This document shows, one piece after another, positions 1-10,718 of a DNA stretch of 64,000 bases. Numbering within the stretch: the stretch's first letter is position 1; each line of letters starts with the position of its first letter. Origin of the DNA: Bordetella genomosp. 11. GTDB lineage: Bacteria > Pseudomonadota > Gammaproteobacteria > Burkholderiales > Burkholderiaceae_B. Below the pieces are notes generated by a model, which was not told the origin of the DNA, did no database searches, and saw only the letters and a list, made by a program, of their open reading frames with translations. The DNA lies in the NCBI RefSeq assembly GCF_002261215.1, contig NZ_NEVS01000004.1:4749374-4813373 (forward strand). Direction: 5' to 3'. Both the position numbers and the translations under genes were made by a program.

Positions 1-490
1 CGTGTTCGAAGAACACGCCGGGCGAACGGTGCAGCTGCGAAACGATCACGCGCTCGGTACCGTTGATGACGAACGAACCGGTGCCCGTCATGAGCGGAAT
101 TTCGCCCATGTAGACTTCCTGTTCCTTGACTTCCTTCACGGTCGGCTTGCTGACCTCGCGATCGAGCAGGACGAGGCGAACCTTCGCGCGCAAGGGCGAC
201 GCGTAGGTCAGGCCACGCTGTTGACATTCCTTGACATCGAACACCGGCTCGCCGAGCACGTAGCTGACGAACTCCAGACGCGCCATTCCGTTGTGGCTGA
301 CGATGGGGAAGATAGACGAGAATGCCGCCTGTAGGCCATCGTTGGCTCGCTGCGACGGGGGCGTATCCGCCTGCAGAAAAGTTAGGTAGGATTGAAGCTG
401 GGTCGCCAGCAGGAAAGGAACGTCTTGAACGTCCTCACGCTTGGCGAAGCTTTTGCGGATGCGCTTTTTTTCGGTGTACGAGTAAGGCAT
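1..490 (-). CDS. rpoB: RNA polymerase beta subunit, N-terminal part (truncated by window edge)
   Basis: The minus strand starts with ATG at 490 and reads [20 protein letters not shown], the classic start of bacterial RpoB. It stays open for 163 codons to the window edge, and the last residues ([14 protein letters not shown]) belong to the beta-1 lobe/protrusion region. The catalytic core, rifampicin region and C-terminus lie outside the window. It is the last gene seen in the rplKAJL-rpoBC cluster and is separated from rplL by 170 nt containing a strong hairpin, so its dosage relative to L7/L12 is probably set by attenuation or RNA processing. The identification is secure; only the N-terminal fragment can be judged. 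Confidence 0.97.
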   Translation of the reverse strand, partial: MPYSYTEKKRIRKSFAKREDVQDVPFLLATQLQSYLTFLQADTPPSQRANDGLQAAFSSIFPIVSHNGMARLEFVSYVLGEPVFDVKECQQRGLTYASPLRAKVRLVLLDREVSKPTVKEVKEQEVYMGEIPLMTGTGSFVINGTERVIVSQLHRSPGVFFEH

Positions 491-612
491 GAGCACTCCG
501 ACTCGAGGTTACTTGGGCCGTCAACCACGGCCCGGGGTGATACGACGCTGATACGACTCCAGGAAATCCCGCTGAACCCCACTGCCAACAAGGGTTTCCT
601 GGAAACGCAAAA

Positions 613-645
613 GCCCGGGGACGGCAAATTGCGCTGTCCCCGGGC
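613..645 (-). terminator. rplL-rpoB intercistronic attenuator hairpin
   Basis: A perfect 10-bp inverted repeat (GCCCGGGGAC at 613-622 and GTCCCCGGGC at 636-645) lies just after the rplL stop on the minus strand and is followed by CTTTTGCGTTT. The form is that of a partial intrinsic terminator. In other bacteria the rplL-rpoB gap holds an attenuator that lets only part of the transcripts reach rpoB, and the same role is inferred here. Confidence 0.7.
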
Positions 646-660
646 AACTGGCAGAAGGTC

Positions 661-1044
661 TTACTTGACTTCGACCTTGGCGCCAGCTTCTTCCAGCTTC
701 TTCTTGGCGGCTTCGGCATCAGCCTTGGCAACCGCTTCCTTCACGGGCTTCGGCGCGCCGTCGACCAGGTCCTTCGCTTCCTTCAGACCCAGGCCCGTCA
801 GTTCGCGCACGGCCTTGATGACGCTAACCTTGTTCGCGCCGGCTTCGGTCAGCACAACGGTGAACTCGGTTTGTTCTTCAGCGGCGGCGGCAGCGCCACC
901 ACCAGCGGCCGGGGCGGCCACGGCCACGGCGGCGGCAGCAGCCGACACGCCAAACTTCTCTTCCATATCCTTGATCAGCTCGGACAGTTCGAGCACGGTC
1001 ATGCCAGCGATGGCGTCAAGGATTTCAGCTTTGCTAAGTGCCAT
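661..1044 (-). CDS. rplL: 50S ribosomal protein L7/L12
   Basis: The 127-aa product starts [20 protein letters not shown] and ends [14 protein letters not shown]. It has the usual three parts: an N-terminal dimerisation helix pair (about 1-35), an Ala/Gly-rich hinge (about 36-55), and a globular C-terminal domain with the conserved factor-binding surface ([20 protein letters not shown]). L7/L12 forms the ribosomal stalk with L10 and recruits EF-Tu, EF-G, IF2 and RF3. Length is typical. It lies 78 nt downstream of rplJ and is presumably cotranscribed with it under L10-L12 autoregulation. Confidence 0.98.
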   Translation of the reverse strand: MALSKAEILDAIAGMTVLELSELIKDMEEKFGVSAAAAAVAVAAPAAGGGAAAAAEEQTEFTVVLTEAGANKVSVIKAVRELTGLGLKEAKDLVDGAPKPVKEAVAKADAEAAKKKLEEAGAKVEVK

Positions 1045-1122
1045 TTTTCAAGAACTCCAGATTTTGGTAATGCCAGGTTCGGTGTCGCTTCGTCGTACAA
1101 CGATTTCCGGAAAGTCGCAGCC

Positions 1123-1647
1123 TCAGGCCGCTGCCTTCTGGTCGCGCACGGCAGCGAGGCCGCGGGCGAACTTGGTCGGAACTTCGTTGAGCGTACGTGC
1201 AAATTGCGCAATCGGGGCTTGCATGGTGCCCATCAACTTCGACAGCAACTCGTCGCGCGAAGGCAGCGTGGCCAGGGCCTTGACGCCTTCTTGGTTCAAC
1301 AGGTTGTTGGGCAGCGAGCCCCCCTTGATGACCAGCTTGTCGTTGCTTTTGGCGAAGTCGGAAAGGACCTTGGCCGGCGCGACCGGATCAGCGCTGATAC
1401 CGTAGATCAGCGGACCGGTCAGCTGCTTGGACAACGACTCGAAAGCCGTGCCGTTCACAGCGCGACGAGCCAGCGTGTTCTTCAGAACACGCAGGTACAC
1501 GCCCGATTGACGCGCAGTCTTGCGCAGTACGGTGACAGAGGCGACGTCCAGACCACGGTACTCGGCGATAACAATCGACTGGGCCTTGGCGACTTGCGCC
1601 GAGACTTCCTCGATTACCACCGCTTTCTCTTGGCGATTGAGACTCAC
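1123..1647 (-). CDS. rplJ: 50S ribosomal protein L10
   Basis: The 174-aa product starts [20 protein letters not shown] and contains the L10 core ([20 protein letters not shown]), followed by the C-terminal helix that anchors L7/L12 dimers. The start codon is GTG (codon 1645-1647 on the minus strand), with a GGAG about 10 nt upstream just past a hairpin at 1669-1696. A GTG start fits a gene whose translation is throttled. L10 with L12 binds the leader of its own mRNA in the families studied, and the 290-nt gap after rplA is the right place for that leader. Confidence 0.97.
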   Translation of the reverse strand: MSLNRQEKAVVIEEVSAQVAKAQSIVIAEYRGLDVASVTVLRKTARQSGVYLRVLKNTLARRAVNGTAFESLSKQLTGPLIYGISADPVAPAKVLSDFAKSNDKLVIKGGSLPNNLLNQEGVKALATLPSRDELLSKLMGTMQAPIAQFARTLNEVPTKFARGLAAVRDQKAAA

Positions 1648-1937
1648 GGTTTGAACACTCCATCAAAAGACGTTTCGGGCGGAAGCCCGGAACGTCAACC
1701 GAATGCGGCGACCTGGTCGAGTTCTTATAAAGAAATCTTCCATGGGACGCCGTCTACGCTGGATCCGAACCATACGGGCTTCGGGATTAAGCTCGGCGCT
1801 GGCGTTGGCGGCCTTCTTAGGAAGGGCGCCGTTGCGTGGCGACTTGCTCCAGCGGTCTTTGACAGCAACGTCCGGACGGATCCGGACGCAGCCCAAAGTT
1901 CTGTATTGCCCGCCATACGGCGGTTGGCGATCGGCGA
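1648..1937 (-). promoter_or_regulatory. rplJ leader (probable L10-L12 autoregulatory region)
   Basis: This is the only large non-coding gap inside the ribosomal protein cluster. It lies directly upstream of rplJ on the transcribed strand. Its last part holds an imperfect inverted repeat (arms at 1669-1680 and 1685-1696, loop GGAA) followed by TTTTGATGGAG, so a hairpin with a short U run sits immediately before the rplJ ribosome-binding site. Location and structure match the known autogenous L10 leader of rplJL operons. The exact L10-binding element was not identified. Confidence 0.55.
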
Positions 1938-2642
1938 TCAGGCCGCCGGCGCCGTCAGCGAGGCGAGTTCGACGCGAGCACCGCCGCCCATCGTGGACGA
2001 GACGGCAAGCTTGCGCAGGTACACGCCCTTGGCGGCGGCCGGACGTGCCTTGTTCAGCGCGTCGACCAGCGCGGCCAGGTTGGTTTGCAGCTGTTCCACG
2101 CCAAACGAGGCGCGACCGATGGTAGCGTGAACGATACCCGCCTTGTCGGTACGGTACTGAACCTGACCGGCCTTGGCATTCTTCACCGCCGTGACGACGT
2201 CCGGCGTGACCGTGCCCACCTTGGGGTTCGGCATCAGGCCGCGCGGACCCAGGATCTGGCCCAGGGCGCCGACGACACGCATGGTGTCGGGCGACGCGAT
2301 CACGACGTCGAAATCCATCTGGCCGGCCTTGATGCGTTCGGCCAGGTCTTCCAGGCCGACGATATCGGCACCGGCGGCCTTGGCGGCCTCGGCCTTGTCA
2401 CCCTGGGCGAACACGGCGACACGAACGGACTTGCCGGTACCGGCGGGCAGAACCACGGAGCCACGGACCAGTTGGTCGGACTTCTTGGGATCGATGCCCA
2501 GCTGGACAGCCACGTCGACGGACTCGTCGAACTTCGCCGTGGCGGTTTCCTTGATGAGGCTCAACGCTTCATTGACCGGGTACAGCTTGGTACGGTCGAT
2601 CTTTTCCCGCAGGGCGGCGGTACGCTTGGACAGTTTTGCCAT
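1938..2642 (-). CDS. rplA: 50S ribosomal protein L1
   Basis: The 234-aa product starts [20 protein letters not shown] and carries the L1 signature region ([20 protein letters not shown]) near residues 123-142. L1 is a two-domain protein that binds 23S rRNA at the L1 stalk near the E site and also represses its own operon by binding the rplK leader. The start codon is 2 nt after the rplK stop, so the two genes are translationally coupled. Length and sequence are typical. Confidence 0.98.
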   Translation of the reverse strand: MAKLSKRTAALREKIDRTKLYPVNEALSLIKETATAKFDESVDVAVQLGIDPKKSDQLVRGSVVLPAGTGKSVRVAVFAQGDKAEAAKAAGADIVGLEDLAERIKAGQMDFDVVIASPDTMRVVGALGQILGPRGLMPNPKVGTVTPDVVTAVKNAKAGQVQYRTDKAGIVHATIGRASFGVEQLQTNLAALVDALNKARPAAAKGVYLRKLAVSSTMGGGARVELASLTAPAA

Positions 2643-2644
2643 GA

Positions 2645-3076
2645 TCAGATCCCCTCAACGGTAATGCCCATGCTGCGGGCGCTGCCGGCGATGGTGCGCA
2701 CCGCGGCTTCCAGGTCGCCCGCCGTCAGGTCGGGTTCCTTGGTCTTGGCGATTTCTTCCGCCTGGGCACGCGTCAGCTTGCCGACCTTGTCGGTATGGGG
2801 CTTGGGCGAACCCTTCTGCACGCCGGCCGCCTTCTTGATGAGGACCGTCGCGGGCGGGGTCTTCATGATGAAGGTGAAGCTCTTGTCCGCGAAGGCGGTG
2901 ATCACCACCGGAATCGGCAGACCGGGCTCCATGCCCTGAGTCTTGGCGTTGAACGCCTTGCAGAATTCCATGATGTTCAGGCCGCGCTGACCCAGCGCCG
3001 GACCGATCGGGGGAGAGGGGTTTGCCTTACCAGCCGGCACTTGCAGCTTGATAAAGCCGACGATCTTCTTCGCCAT
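2645..3076 (-). CDS. rplK: 50S ribosomal protein L11
   Basis: The 143-aa product starts [20 protein letters not shown] and contains the proline-rich N-terminal domain ([20 protein letters not shown]) followed by the RNA-binding C-terminal domain ([12 protein letters not shown]). L11 binds the GTPase-associated centre of 23S rRNA. It follows nusG by 77 nt and runs into rplA with a 2-nt gap. A standard length and complete motif set make this call secure. Confidence 0.98.
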   Translation of the reverse strand: MAKKIVGFIKLQVPAGKANPSPPIGPALGQRGLNIMEFCKAFNAKTQGMEPGLPIPVVITAFADKSFTFIMKTPPATVLIKKAAGVQKGSPKPHTDKVGKLTRAQAEEIAKTKEPDLTAGDLEAAVRTIAGSARSMGITVEGI

Positions 3077-3153
3077 GCTTTGCTCCTTGCGGGTTCAAAC
3101 GCCCGCGCCTGGCGCGAGCTCCCCGGGGGATTGAGGGGTTGAAACTACACTGA

Positions 3154-3687
3154 TCAGGTCTTTTCGACCTGGCTGAAATCGAGTTCGACGGGCGTCGCGC
3201 GGCCAAAAATGGTGACGGACACACGCACCTTGCTCTTTTCGTAATTGACTTCTTCGACGTTGCCGTTGAAGTCCGCAAACGGCCCTTCCTTGACGCGCAC
3301 CATCTCGCCCACTTCGAACAAGACCTTGGGACGCGGTTTTTCGACGCCTTCGACCATCTGGGAAAGAATCTTTTCGACTTCTTTCTCGGAGATCGGTGTG
3401 GGCCGGTTGCCCGAGCCACCCAAAAAGCCGGTGACGCGGTTGGTATTCTTGACCAGGTGCCAGGTCTCGTCGGTCAGATCCATTTCAACCAGGACGTAGC
3501 CCGGGAAAATCCGACGCTCGGAAATCGACTTCTGGCCGCCTTTCACTTCGACGACTTCTTCCGACGGCACCAAAATGCGCCCGAAGGAAGTTTGCAGGCC
3601 GGCCCGCTCGATGCGTTCGAGCAGCGCCTTGTGCACACTTTTTTCCATGCCGGAATAAACATGGACGACGTACCACCGTTTGCTCAT
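3154..3687 (-). CDS. nusG: transcription termination/antitermination factor NusG
   Basis: The 177-aa product starts [20 protein letters not shown], the NGN domain that binds RNA polymerase. It contains the conserved PGYVLVEM segment and ends in a KOW domain ([20 protein letters not shown]). NusG links RNA polymerase to Rho or to ribosomal protein S10. The gene starts 10 nt after the secE stop, the standard secE-nusG pair. Nothing unusual is seen. Confidence 0.98.
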   Translation of the reverse strand: MSKRWYVVHVYSGMEKSVHKALLERIERAGLQTSFGRILVPSEEVVEVKGGQKSISERRIFPGYVLVEMDLTDETWHLVKNTNRVTGFLGGSGNRPTPISEKEVEKILSQMVEGVEKPRPKVLFEVGEMVRVKEGPFADFNGNVEEVNYEKSKVRVSVTIFGRATPVELDFSQVEKT

Positions 3688-3697
3688 GTGCCGTCCC

Positions 3698-4078
3698 TTA
3701 TTTCCAGCCCAGCAGCAGGCCGTAAATGATCCACTCGATGCCTTTGTCGAGTACCCACATGAAGATGCCCATGATGGCCACGAAGGCGAAAACGATACCC
3801 GTCATCTGGGTCGTTTCCTTGCGCGTGGGCCAAGAGACACGCTTGACTTCGTTGTAGGACTCGTTGGCGAAACTGAGGGTGCGACGCCCCGGTTCGCTGA
3901 ACCAGGCGATGATGGCCGCCAGCACCAGGCCGCCGACGAATACGCCGATGCGAGCCGGCATGGGCTGCGTGCTCAACACCGAGAATCCAACGATCCCAGC
4001 AATGATGACGACCACCGCCAAGGCAAGCTTCACCCGATCGGCGGTAGTGGTAACGGTTTCGACGCTGGTATTAGACAT
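3698..4078 (-). CDS. secE: preprotein translocase subunit SecE
   Basis: The 126-aa product starts [20 protein letters not shown]. Three hydrophobic segments are visible (about 17-35, 42-58 and 95-118), with the conserved cytoplasmic amphipathic segment [16 protein letters not shown] before the last one. This is the longer three-helix SecE form seen in many proteobacteria. SecE stabilises SecY in the SecYEG channel. I chose the ATG at 4078; an in-frame TTG at 4090 would add four residues and has no better ribosome-binding site. It is followed by nusG after 10 nt. Confidence 0.95.
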   Translation of the reverse strand: MSNTSVETVTTTADRVKLALAVVVIIAGIVGFSVLSTQPMPARIGVFVGGLVLAAIIAWFSEPGRRTLSFANESYNEVKRVSWPTRKETTQMTGIVFAFVAIMGIFMWVLDKGIEWIIYGLLLGWK

Positions 4079-4150
4079 TTTGCGCAGCAAGCCCGCCGTA
4101 TATGCGCAGCTCGCGATGATTTCCGGCAGGCTGGGGAGAGGATGGCGAGT

Positions 4151-4226
4151 TGGCAGGGGCAGTAGGAATCGAACCTACAACCTTCGGTTTTGGAGACCGA
4201 CGCTCTGCCAATTGAGCTATACCCCT
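4151..4226 (-). tRNA. tRNA-Trp (CCA)
   Basis: The minus strand folds as a 76-nt cloverleaf: acceptor AGGGGTA paired with TGCCCCT, anticodon loop with CCA, T-loop GGTTCGATT, and an encoded 3' CCA. It lies between tuf and secE, the standard position of the Trp tRNA in this gene order. Confidence 0.97.
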
Positions 4227-4410
4227 CTAGTCACGCGCTGATGCGCAGAACCACCGCACAACGATGGTCGAACACAGCCAGCCAGAGACCCTTACCTTCG
4301 CTTTCCCCGCTTCGCGTTCCCCGGGCAGACCCGGAAAGTCGTTTTTGGACTTGCCGGTTCGATCGAACCCGATCACGCGTTCCGGCGACAACACCTTCCG
4401 GCTACAACAC

Positions 4411-4444
4411 CAAAAACGAAGGATGGAACCTTGCGGAACCATCC
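4411..4444 (-). terminator. probable tuf terminator
   Basis: In the 302-nt gap between tuf and tRNA-Trp the minus strand reads GGATGGTTCCGCAAGG, then TTCCATCC and TTCGTTTTTGG. The 6-bp stem, extended by CC/GG around a GCAA loop, is followed by a T-rich tail. A second, longer hairpin (8-bp arms at 4484-4491 and 4507-4514) lies just upstream without a T run. Together they plausibly end or attenuate tuf transcription. Confidence 0.55.
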
Positions 4445-4528
4445 ATAGTACTACTTTTTTTACCGACCTGTCCAGCGAATTCTGGCGACCCGAGAGAGTT
4501 TCCCTTGGGTCGCCTCGTGGCGTCGGAA

Positions 4529-5719
<1,191 letters not shown>

Positions 5720-5770
5720 GGCTGACTCCTGACTGGATGTGCGGATCTGACTGAAGTGAAGACAAATGCG

Positions 5771-5845
<75 letters not shown>

Positions 5846-5952
5846 AATCAAAACTGTTCTACTGCCTGTACCGCCAGCAACCGGTTTGAGACCGCTTGCT
5901 GGCCGCCCTGCAGATGCGCGATCGACATCATCGTCCGCGCACCGTAAAAACC

Positions 5953-6026
5953 TGGAGCGGGTGAAGGGAATCGAACCCTCGTCGTAAGCTTGGAAGGCTT
6001 CTGCTCTACCATTGAGCTACACCCGC
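5953..6026 (-). tRNA. tRNA-Gly (TCC)
   Basis: The 74-nt minus-strand cloverleaf has acceptor GCGGGTG paired with CACCCGC, discriminator T, encoded CCA, and anticodon loop CTTCCAA (anticodon TCC). It is the middle tRNA of the Tyr-Gly-Thr-tuf transcription unit. Confidence 0.97.
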
Positions 6027-6202
6027 GGCGTACCGTTTCCCAACCTGCTCACCGCTGCACACCAGACTCGCGCGGATGTATCCCGACAGCCTTCGCACAA
6101 CGACGTACCCCCCAGACACTGCAAATCCAGGCCGACTTCGCCTGGATTCTTGGCATGTACGGATAGGTAGTACATCGTCGCGCGCGGATGACGCGCGGTC
6201 TC

Positions 6203-6289
6203 TGGTGGAGGGGATTGGATTCGAACCAATGTAGGCGCAAGGCCAACAGATTTACAGTCTGCCCCCTTTAACCACTCGGGCACCCCTCC
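6203..6289 (-). tRNA. tRNA-Tyr (GTA)
   Basis: This is an 87-nt class II tRNA with a long variable arm. The acceptor GGAGGGG pairs with CCCCTCC, with discriminator A and encoded CCA. The anticodon loop contains GTA. It is the first gene of the tRNA-tuf unit and lies just downstream of a near-consensus promoter at 6305-6333. Confidence 0.97.
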
Positions 6290-6304
6290 AGCGGAGAACT
6301 TGAA

Positions 6305-6333
6305 ATTATGGTGACTTTCGCCGTCGGTGTCAA
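6305..6333 (-). promoter_or_regulatory. sigma70-type promoter of the tRNA-Tyr/Gly/Thr-tuf unit
   Basis: On the minus strand TTGACA (6333-6328) is followed after exactly 17 nt by CATAAT (6310-6305). The predicted start is near 6298, about 9 nt before tRNA-Tyr. The -35 box is consensus and the -10 has one mismatch, as expected for a strong stable-RNA promoter. Confidence 0.8.
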
Positions 6334-6487
6334 ATCGACGCGCCGCAAGAATCGGGCCATGCGCCGTCCCGGCCTTGCGGCCGGAACGTCACGCCGAAAC
6401 GTCATGCCGGAATCCGCCCCGCCAGGCCCGGCCGATGCCGCCAGCCGTGACCGGTCCGCCAGGCGGTGTGCGTCCCAGGGCCGGCGG

Positions 6488-7678
6488 TCAGTCCCGCGCC
6501 GGCACCGCGCGGTCGTCCAGATGGCCGGCCACCGCCGCGCGGAAAATCGCCGCGTACTGGGCGGCATCGAAGGCGATGGGGTTGCTCGCGGCAGAGGGAT
6601 CCGCTTGCGCCATGCGCCCTACCCGGTCGGCATCCCGGTCGTCCAGGCCGATCTCGGCAAGGGTGTGGGGAATGCCTATGCGCGAGCGCAGTTCGAGGAT
6701 CCAGGCCTGCACCCCTTCCGCGGACGCCGCGGGTAGCGCCAGATAGCGCGCCAGCGCCGCCAGCGGCGCGCGTATGGCACGAGCATTGGCCTGGACCACA
6801 TAAGGCATCAGGATGGCGTTCAGCGTGCCATGATGCGCGTCGTACAAAGCGCCCAGGGGGTGCGACAGGGCGTGCATGGCTCCCAGGCCGCGCTGGAAGG
6901 CCGTCGCCCCCATGCAGGACGCCACCAGCATATGGTGACGCGCGGCCAGGTCTTCTCCATCCGCGACCGCGCGCGGCAGATGATGATGGATCAGGCGCAT
7001 GCCCTCGAGCGCAATGCCGGCGGCCATGGGGTGGAAGAACGGCGAGCAATAGGCCTCCAGGCAATGCGACAGCGCGTCCATACCGGTGGCCGCCGTCACC
7101 TTGGCGGGCAACCCTATCGTCAGGCCGGCGTCCAGGATGACGGCTCCGGGCATCATGCGCGGATGGAAAATCAGCCGCTTCAGGCGGGCATCTTCGTCGG
7201 TAATGACGGCGACCCGCCCTACTTCCGACCCGGTGCCGGCGGTGGTGGGCACCGCGACGACGGGCGCCATGCCGGCCGTGTTGACCCGCTGGTAATTGTC
7301 GTCCGCGTCCTCGAAGTCCCACAGCGACCGGTCCTGTCCGGCCATCAAGGCAATGGCCTTGCCCGCATCCAGCGCGGAACCGCCGCCGAACGCGACCACG
7401 CCATCGTGGCCGCCACGCCGGAAGTCCTGGACGCCGGCCTCTACATTGCGTCCGGTCGGGTTGCCTTTGATGTCATGGAAAACACCGCTGGCCAGGCCCG
7501 CATCGCGGCATGCGGCCACGGCGCGCTCCAGCATGGGCAGCGCCGCGATGCCGGGATCGGTCACGATCAGCGGCTTGCGCATACCCAGGCCCACGCATAG
7601 CGCAGGCAGTTCAGCGATGCGGCCCGGGCCGACCTTGATCGACGTCGGGTAGTTCCAGTTCACGTGGGGCAGGTCCAT
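6488..7678 (-). CDS. iron-containing (type III) alcohol dehydrogenase
   Basis: The 396-aa product starts MDLPHVNWNYPTSIKVGPGR. It has the NAD-binding GGGS motif (about 98-101) and both family signatures, MDALSHCLEAY (about 200-210) and GAMHALSHPLGALYDAHHG (about 266-284). The expected metal ligands are D201, H205, H269 and H283. The family oxidises alcohols or reduces aldehydes with NAD(P). It lies 61 nt downstream of an aldehyde dehydrogenase and a PuuA-like glutamine synthetase, all on the minus strand, which suggests oxidation of a hydroxyl group on an amino-alcohol or gamma-glutamylated substrate. The substrate is inferred, not known. Confidence 0.9.
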   Translation of the reverse strand: MDLPHVNWNYPTSIKVGPGRIAELPALCVGLGMRKPLIVTDPGIAALPMLERAVAACRDAGLASGVFHDIKGNPTGRNVEAGVQDFRRGGHDGVVAFGGGSALDAGKAIALMAGQDRSLWDFEDADDNYQRVNTAGMAPVVAVPTTAGTGSEVGRVAVITDEDARLKRLIFHPRMMPGAVILDAGLTIGLPAKVTAATGMDALSHCLEAYCSPFFHPMAAGIALEGMRLIHHHLPRAVADGEDLAARHHMLVASCMGATAFQRGLGAMHALSHPLGALYDAHHGTLNAILMPYVVQANARAIRAPLAALARYLALPAASAEGVQAWILELRSRIGIPHTLAEIGLDDRDADRVGRMAQADPSAASNPIAFDAAQYAAIFRAAVAGHLDDRAVPARD

Positions 7679-7739
7679 GGATCACCTCTGCTGCCGCGCG
7701 GCATCCGGCATGCCGGGCCGCGAGGTTCATGCAAACGCG

Positions 7740-9128
7740 TCAGGCGACGCGCAAATGGAAGGATTTGGGTTGCGTCAGCTGCTCGTAGCCGAGGCGGGAC
7801 AAGGAAACACCGCGGCCGCTGTCCTTGACGCCCGTCCATGCCAGGCCAGGGTCGAGATAGTCGCACCGATTCATGAAGATAGTGCCCGCCTGGATACGCC
7901 CACCCAAATCGAGCGCGGCGGCGCGGTCCCGCGTGAATATCGCCGCGGTCAGGCCGTAGTCGCTATCGTTCACCAGCGTTATCGCCTCGTCGTCGTCTTC
8001 GACCGGCATGATGCCGACGACCGGACCGAAGCATTCTTCGCGCATGACCCGCATGGCGTGGTCCACGTGCGTCAGGACGGCCGGCGCCACATAGGCGGAG
8101 TCTTCGCGCGCGGCCGGGAAATAGGCGGGGTCGACAACGTTGCGGGCGCCGCGGTCGATGGCTTCGGCGATCACCTCGCGCACCGATGCGGCGGCCGCGC
8201 GGCGCACGACCGGACCCAGGGAGGTTTCCCGCTCACGCGGATCGCCGAGCACATAGCGGCGGGTCAGCGCAGCCGCCTGTTCGACGAAATCGTCGTAAAG
8301 GCGCCGCGCGACATAGATGCGCTGTATGCCGCAGCACGATTGCCCCGCATTGAAGAAGGCTCCATCGACCAAGGCTTCGACGGCCGGCTCGAGATCGGCG
8401 TCGCCGCGCACATAGGCCGCATCGTTGCCGCCCAGCTCCAGCCCGACACCGATGAAACGGCCGCTGGCGCTTTCTTCCACCGCGCGTCCGCCACGCACCG
8501 AGCCGGTGAACGATACGAAGCGGATCTCCGGCGCGCGCACCAGCTTCTGCGTGGTGGCGTGATCCGCATGAAGGAAAGAGAAAAGCCCATGCGGCAGGCC
8601 CGCGCGAGCAAAAGCCTGGTGCATCAGCTCGGCGCACAAGGGCGTCTGGTCCGAGTGCTTCAACACTACCGCGTTACCGGCCATGAGCGCGGGCACGATG
8701 CTGTTGACGGCTGTCAGCAAGGGGTAGTTCCAGGGCGCGACCGTCAGGGTGACACCCAGCGGCTCGCGCCGGATGAAGCGCTCGCGATCGCTGCCGGGGA
8801 CGGCGGCCAGCGGCCGCAGCGCTTCCGGGGCAATCGCGATCATATGCCGGGCCCGTTCCGCGAAGCCGTCGATCTCCGATGGCGCGTGCCGTATCGGGCG
8901 CCCCATCTGCAGGGTGATCGCCTGCGCGAAATCCGGCTTGGCATCGACCACACGGTCCACCGCGGCCGACAGCAGGCGAGCGCGTTCGGCAAGATCCGTC
9001 TCCTTCCATGAGCGCTGCGCGGACTGCGCGGACTGCAGGGTCTGACGTATATGGCTTTCGGTGGCGTAAGGCCGGCATACCACTTCGCGGCCGTCGATCG
9101 GACTGATGGTGATGAGTTCGCTGGCCAT
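7740..9128 (-). CDS. NAD(P)-dependent aldehyde dehydrogenase
   Basis: The 462-aa product starts MASELITISPIDGREVVCRP. Conserved ALDH elements are APWNYP (about 131-136), the FTGS nucleotide loop (207-210), ELGG with general base E231, and GQSCCGIQR with catalytic C265 by alignment to ALDH2. The length fits a single-domain soluble ALDH. The ATG at 9128 was chosen because an ALDH N-terminus begins there; the frame is open upstream but codes nothing recognisable and overlaps the glutamine synthetase gene. It sits between that gene and an alcohol dehydrogenase, so an alcohol-aldehyde-acid oxidation series is likely. The substrate is unknown. Confidence 0.92.
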   Translation of the reverse strand: MASELITISPIDGREVVCRPYATESHIRQTLQSAQSAQRSWKETDLAERARLLSAAVDRVVDAKPDFAQAITLQMGRPIRHAPSEIDGFAERARHMIAIAPEALRPLAAVPGSDRERFIRREPLGVTLTVAPWNYPLLTAVNSIVPALMAGNAVVLKHSDQTPLCAELMHQAFARAGLPHGLFSFLHADHATTQKLVRAPEIRFVSFTGSVRGGRAVEESASGRFIGVGLELGGNDAAYVRGDADLEPAVEALVDGAFFNAGQSCCGIQRIYVARRLYDDFVEQAAALTRRYVLGDPRERETSLGPVVRRAAAASVREVIAEAIDRGARNVVDPAYFPAAREDSAYVAPAVLTHVDHAMRVMREECFGPVVGIMPVEDDDEAITLVNDSDYGLTAAIFTRDRAAALDLGGRIQAGTIFMNRCDYLDPGLAWTGVKDSGRGVSLSRLGYEQLTQPKSFHLRVA

Positions 9129-9196
9129 ACCTGGACAACTCCATGAAACATGCGCATGTGCCGCGGCACGCGCGGCGCGTCGCGATATTGACGTCC

Positions 9197-10582
9197 CTAG
9201 ATGATCTCGAAGTAACGCGCGAGCTCCCAGTCGGTGACGTGCCGGCGGAACATGCGTTCTTCCCATTCGCGCGTGGCGGCATAGTGATCGACGAAGGCGT
9301 CGCCGAAGCTGGCCCGCGCCACCTCCGATTGCTTCAGGCGCTGCGCTGCCTCCCACAAGGTGGTCGGCAGTTTCATTTCTTCCGGAAACTCCTGTGTGTA
9401 GGCATTGCCCGTCACTGGCGGGGCGGCCTGCAACCGTTGCTCGATACCGGACAGGCCGCAAGCCAGTGCGGCGGCCAGGGCCAGATACGGGTTGGCATCG
9501 GCGGCGCCGATGCGGACTTCGACGCGTTGCGACTTGTCCGAGCCGCGAATCACACGCAAGGCCGTGGTGCGGTTCTCTATGCCCCACGTCGCATCGAGCG
9601 GGGCCCAGAAACCGGGAACCAGCCGCGAATAGCTATTGATGGTGGGCGCATACAACGCCATGAACTCGGGAAGATAGCGCTGCAGGCCGGCAACGAACGC
9701 GGTCTGCGTGGCGCTCATGCCGTCCGGCTGGCCGGCGTCGTAGAACGCGGATTTGCCGGTGCCGCGATCACGCAGCGAAATATGAATGTGGCCGCTTTGG
9801 CCGGAATGATGATGCGACCACTTGGCCATGAACGTCGCCATCAACCCGTTCTGCTGCGCCAGCGCCTTGGTGAACGTCTTGAAAAGAAATCCCTTGTCCG
9901 CCGCCTGCGCGGCGCGGTCCACCGCAATGGCGGCCTCCAGCACGCCCGGTCCGGTTTCGGTATGCAGCCCTTCTATCGACATGTCCATGCGCTCGCACAT
10001 ATCGAGAAGCTGGCGATAGAAGTCTCCATTGACGGTGCTGCGCAACATCGAATAGCCGAAATTGCCCGGCGTCCATGTCTGCAGATCGCGATAGCCTTTG
10101 TCGCGCGCGGACTGCGGCGTTTCGCGGAACATGAAGAACTCGTATTCCAGGGCGGCATAGGCGTCGAAGCCCATGTCTTCGGCTCGGCTCAGGACCCGGT
10201 GCAGCAGCTGGCGCGGACAGACTTCCGCCGCGGGCCCGGTGAAGTCCGCCAGGAAGAGCAGCATGTCCTGCCCGGCAGGGCCTTTTTCCAGGGGCAGCCT
10301 GCGGCAACTTGCCGGATCGATCCGCATCTGTGCATCCGGATACGCGGTGTGCCAGCCCGTGTAGCGGCCATTGTCGTAAAGCTGGTCGTCCACGTCCCAG
10401 CCGAACACCACGTCGCAGAACGCCAGGCCCGATTCCAGCGCGGAGAGGAATTTCTCTTTGCGCAAGTACTTGCCGAGCATGACGCCATCGATATCCGACA
10501 GACCGACCTTGATGTGAGTCAAAGCGCTGGCCTGCACCAGCCGTGCGGCATCGTCCGCCGTTCTTACCCCTTCTGCTTGCAT
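9197..10582 (-). CDS. glutamine synthetase family protein (PuuA/gamma-glutamyl-amine ligase type)
   Basis: The 461-aa product starts MQAEGVRTADDAARLVQASA. It contains the GS beta-grasp region (SDIDGVMLGKYL) and the catalytic-domain ATP and glutamate motifs (SGQSGHIHISL, NRTTALRV). A separate glutamine synthetase would carry KP-x4-GSG; here the loop reads KWSHHHSGQSG, closer to PuuA-like ligases that join glutamate to an amine. The start at 10582 follows an AGGGTGG ribosome-binding site. With the downstream ALDH and alcohol dehydrogenase the inferred job is gamma-glutamylation of an amine or amino alcohol for catabolism. No gamma-glutamyl hydrolase is seen nearby. Confidence 0.87.
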   Translation of the reverse strand: MQAEGVRTADDAARLVQASALTHIKVGLSDIDGVMLGKYLRKEKFLSALESGLAFCDVVFGWDVDDQLYDNGRYTGWHTAYPDAQMRIDPASCRRLPLEKGPAGQDMLLFLADFTGPAAEVCPRQLLHRVLSRAEDMGFDAYAALEYEFFMFRETPQSARDKGYRDLQTWTPGNFGYSMLRSTVNGDFYRQLLDMCERMDMSIEGLHTETGPGVLEAAIAVDRAAQAADKGFLFKTFTKALAQQNGLMATFMAKWSHHHSGQSGHIHISLRDRGTGKSAFYDAGQPDGMSATQTAFVAGLQRYLPEFMALYAPTINSYSRLVPGFWAPLDATWGIENRTTALRVIRGSDKSQRVEVRIGAADANPYLALAAALACGLSGIEQRLQAAPPVTGNAYTQEFPEEMKLPTTLWEAAQRLKQSEVARASFGDAFVDHYAATREWEERMFRRHVTDWELARYFEII

Positions 10583-10679
10583 GGTTCGACCACCCTTGCG
10601 TTGAGTCAAAACCCTTAAGCGTCGGCGGGCGGCTAGGCCCGGGCGCGTCCCGCAACCGAGTCTAGACACCTTGCCGCAA

Positions 10680-10689
10680 GTTTGCAAAC
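10680..10689. promoter_or_regulatory. candidate operator between glutamine synthetase-like gene and deoR-type gene
   Basis: A perfect 10-bp palindrome (GTTTGCAAAC) lies in the 136-nt divergent region, 29 nt before the start of the DeoR-type regulator. It is a plausible autoregulatory operator. The evidence is only symmetry and position. Confidence 0.3.
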
Positions 10690-10718
10690 ATAGCCGCGGC
10701 TCAACGGCGGACGGTCTC

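Noticed and set aside
9129..9587. N-terminal extension of the aldehyde dehydrogenase frame
   Set aside because: The extra residues are antisense-type Arg-rich sequence overlapping the glutamine synthetase-like gene, and ALDH homology starts at 9128.
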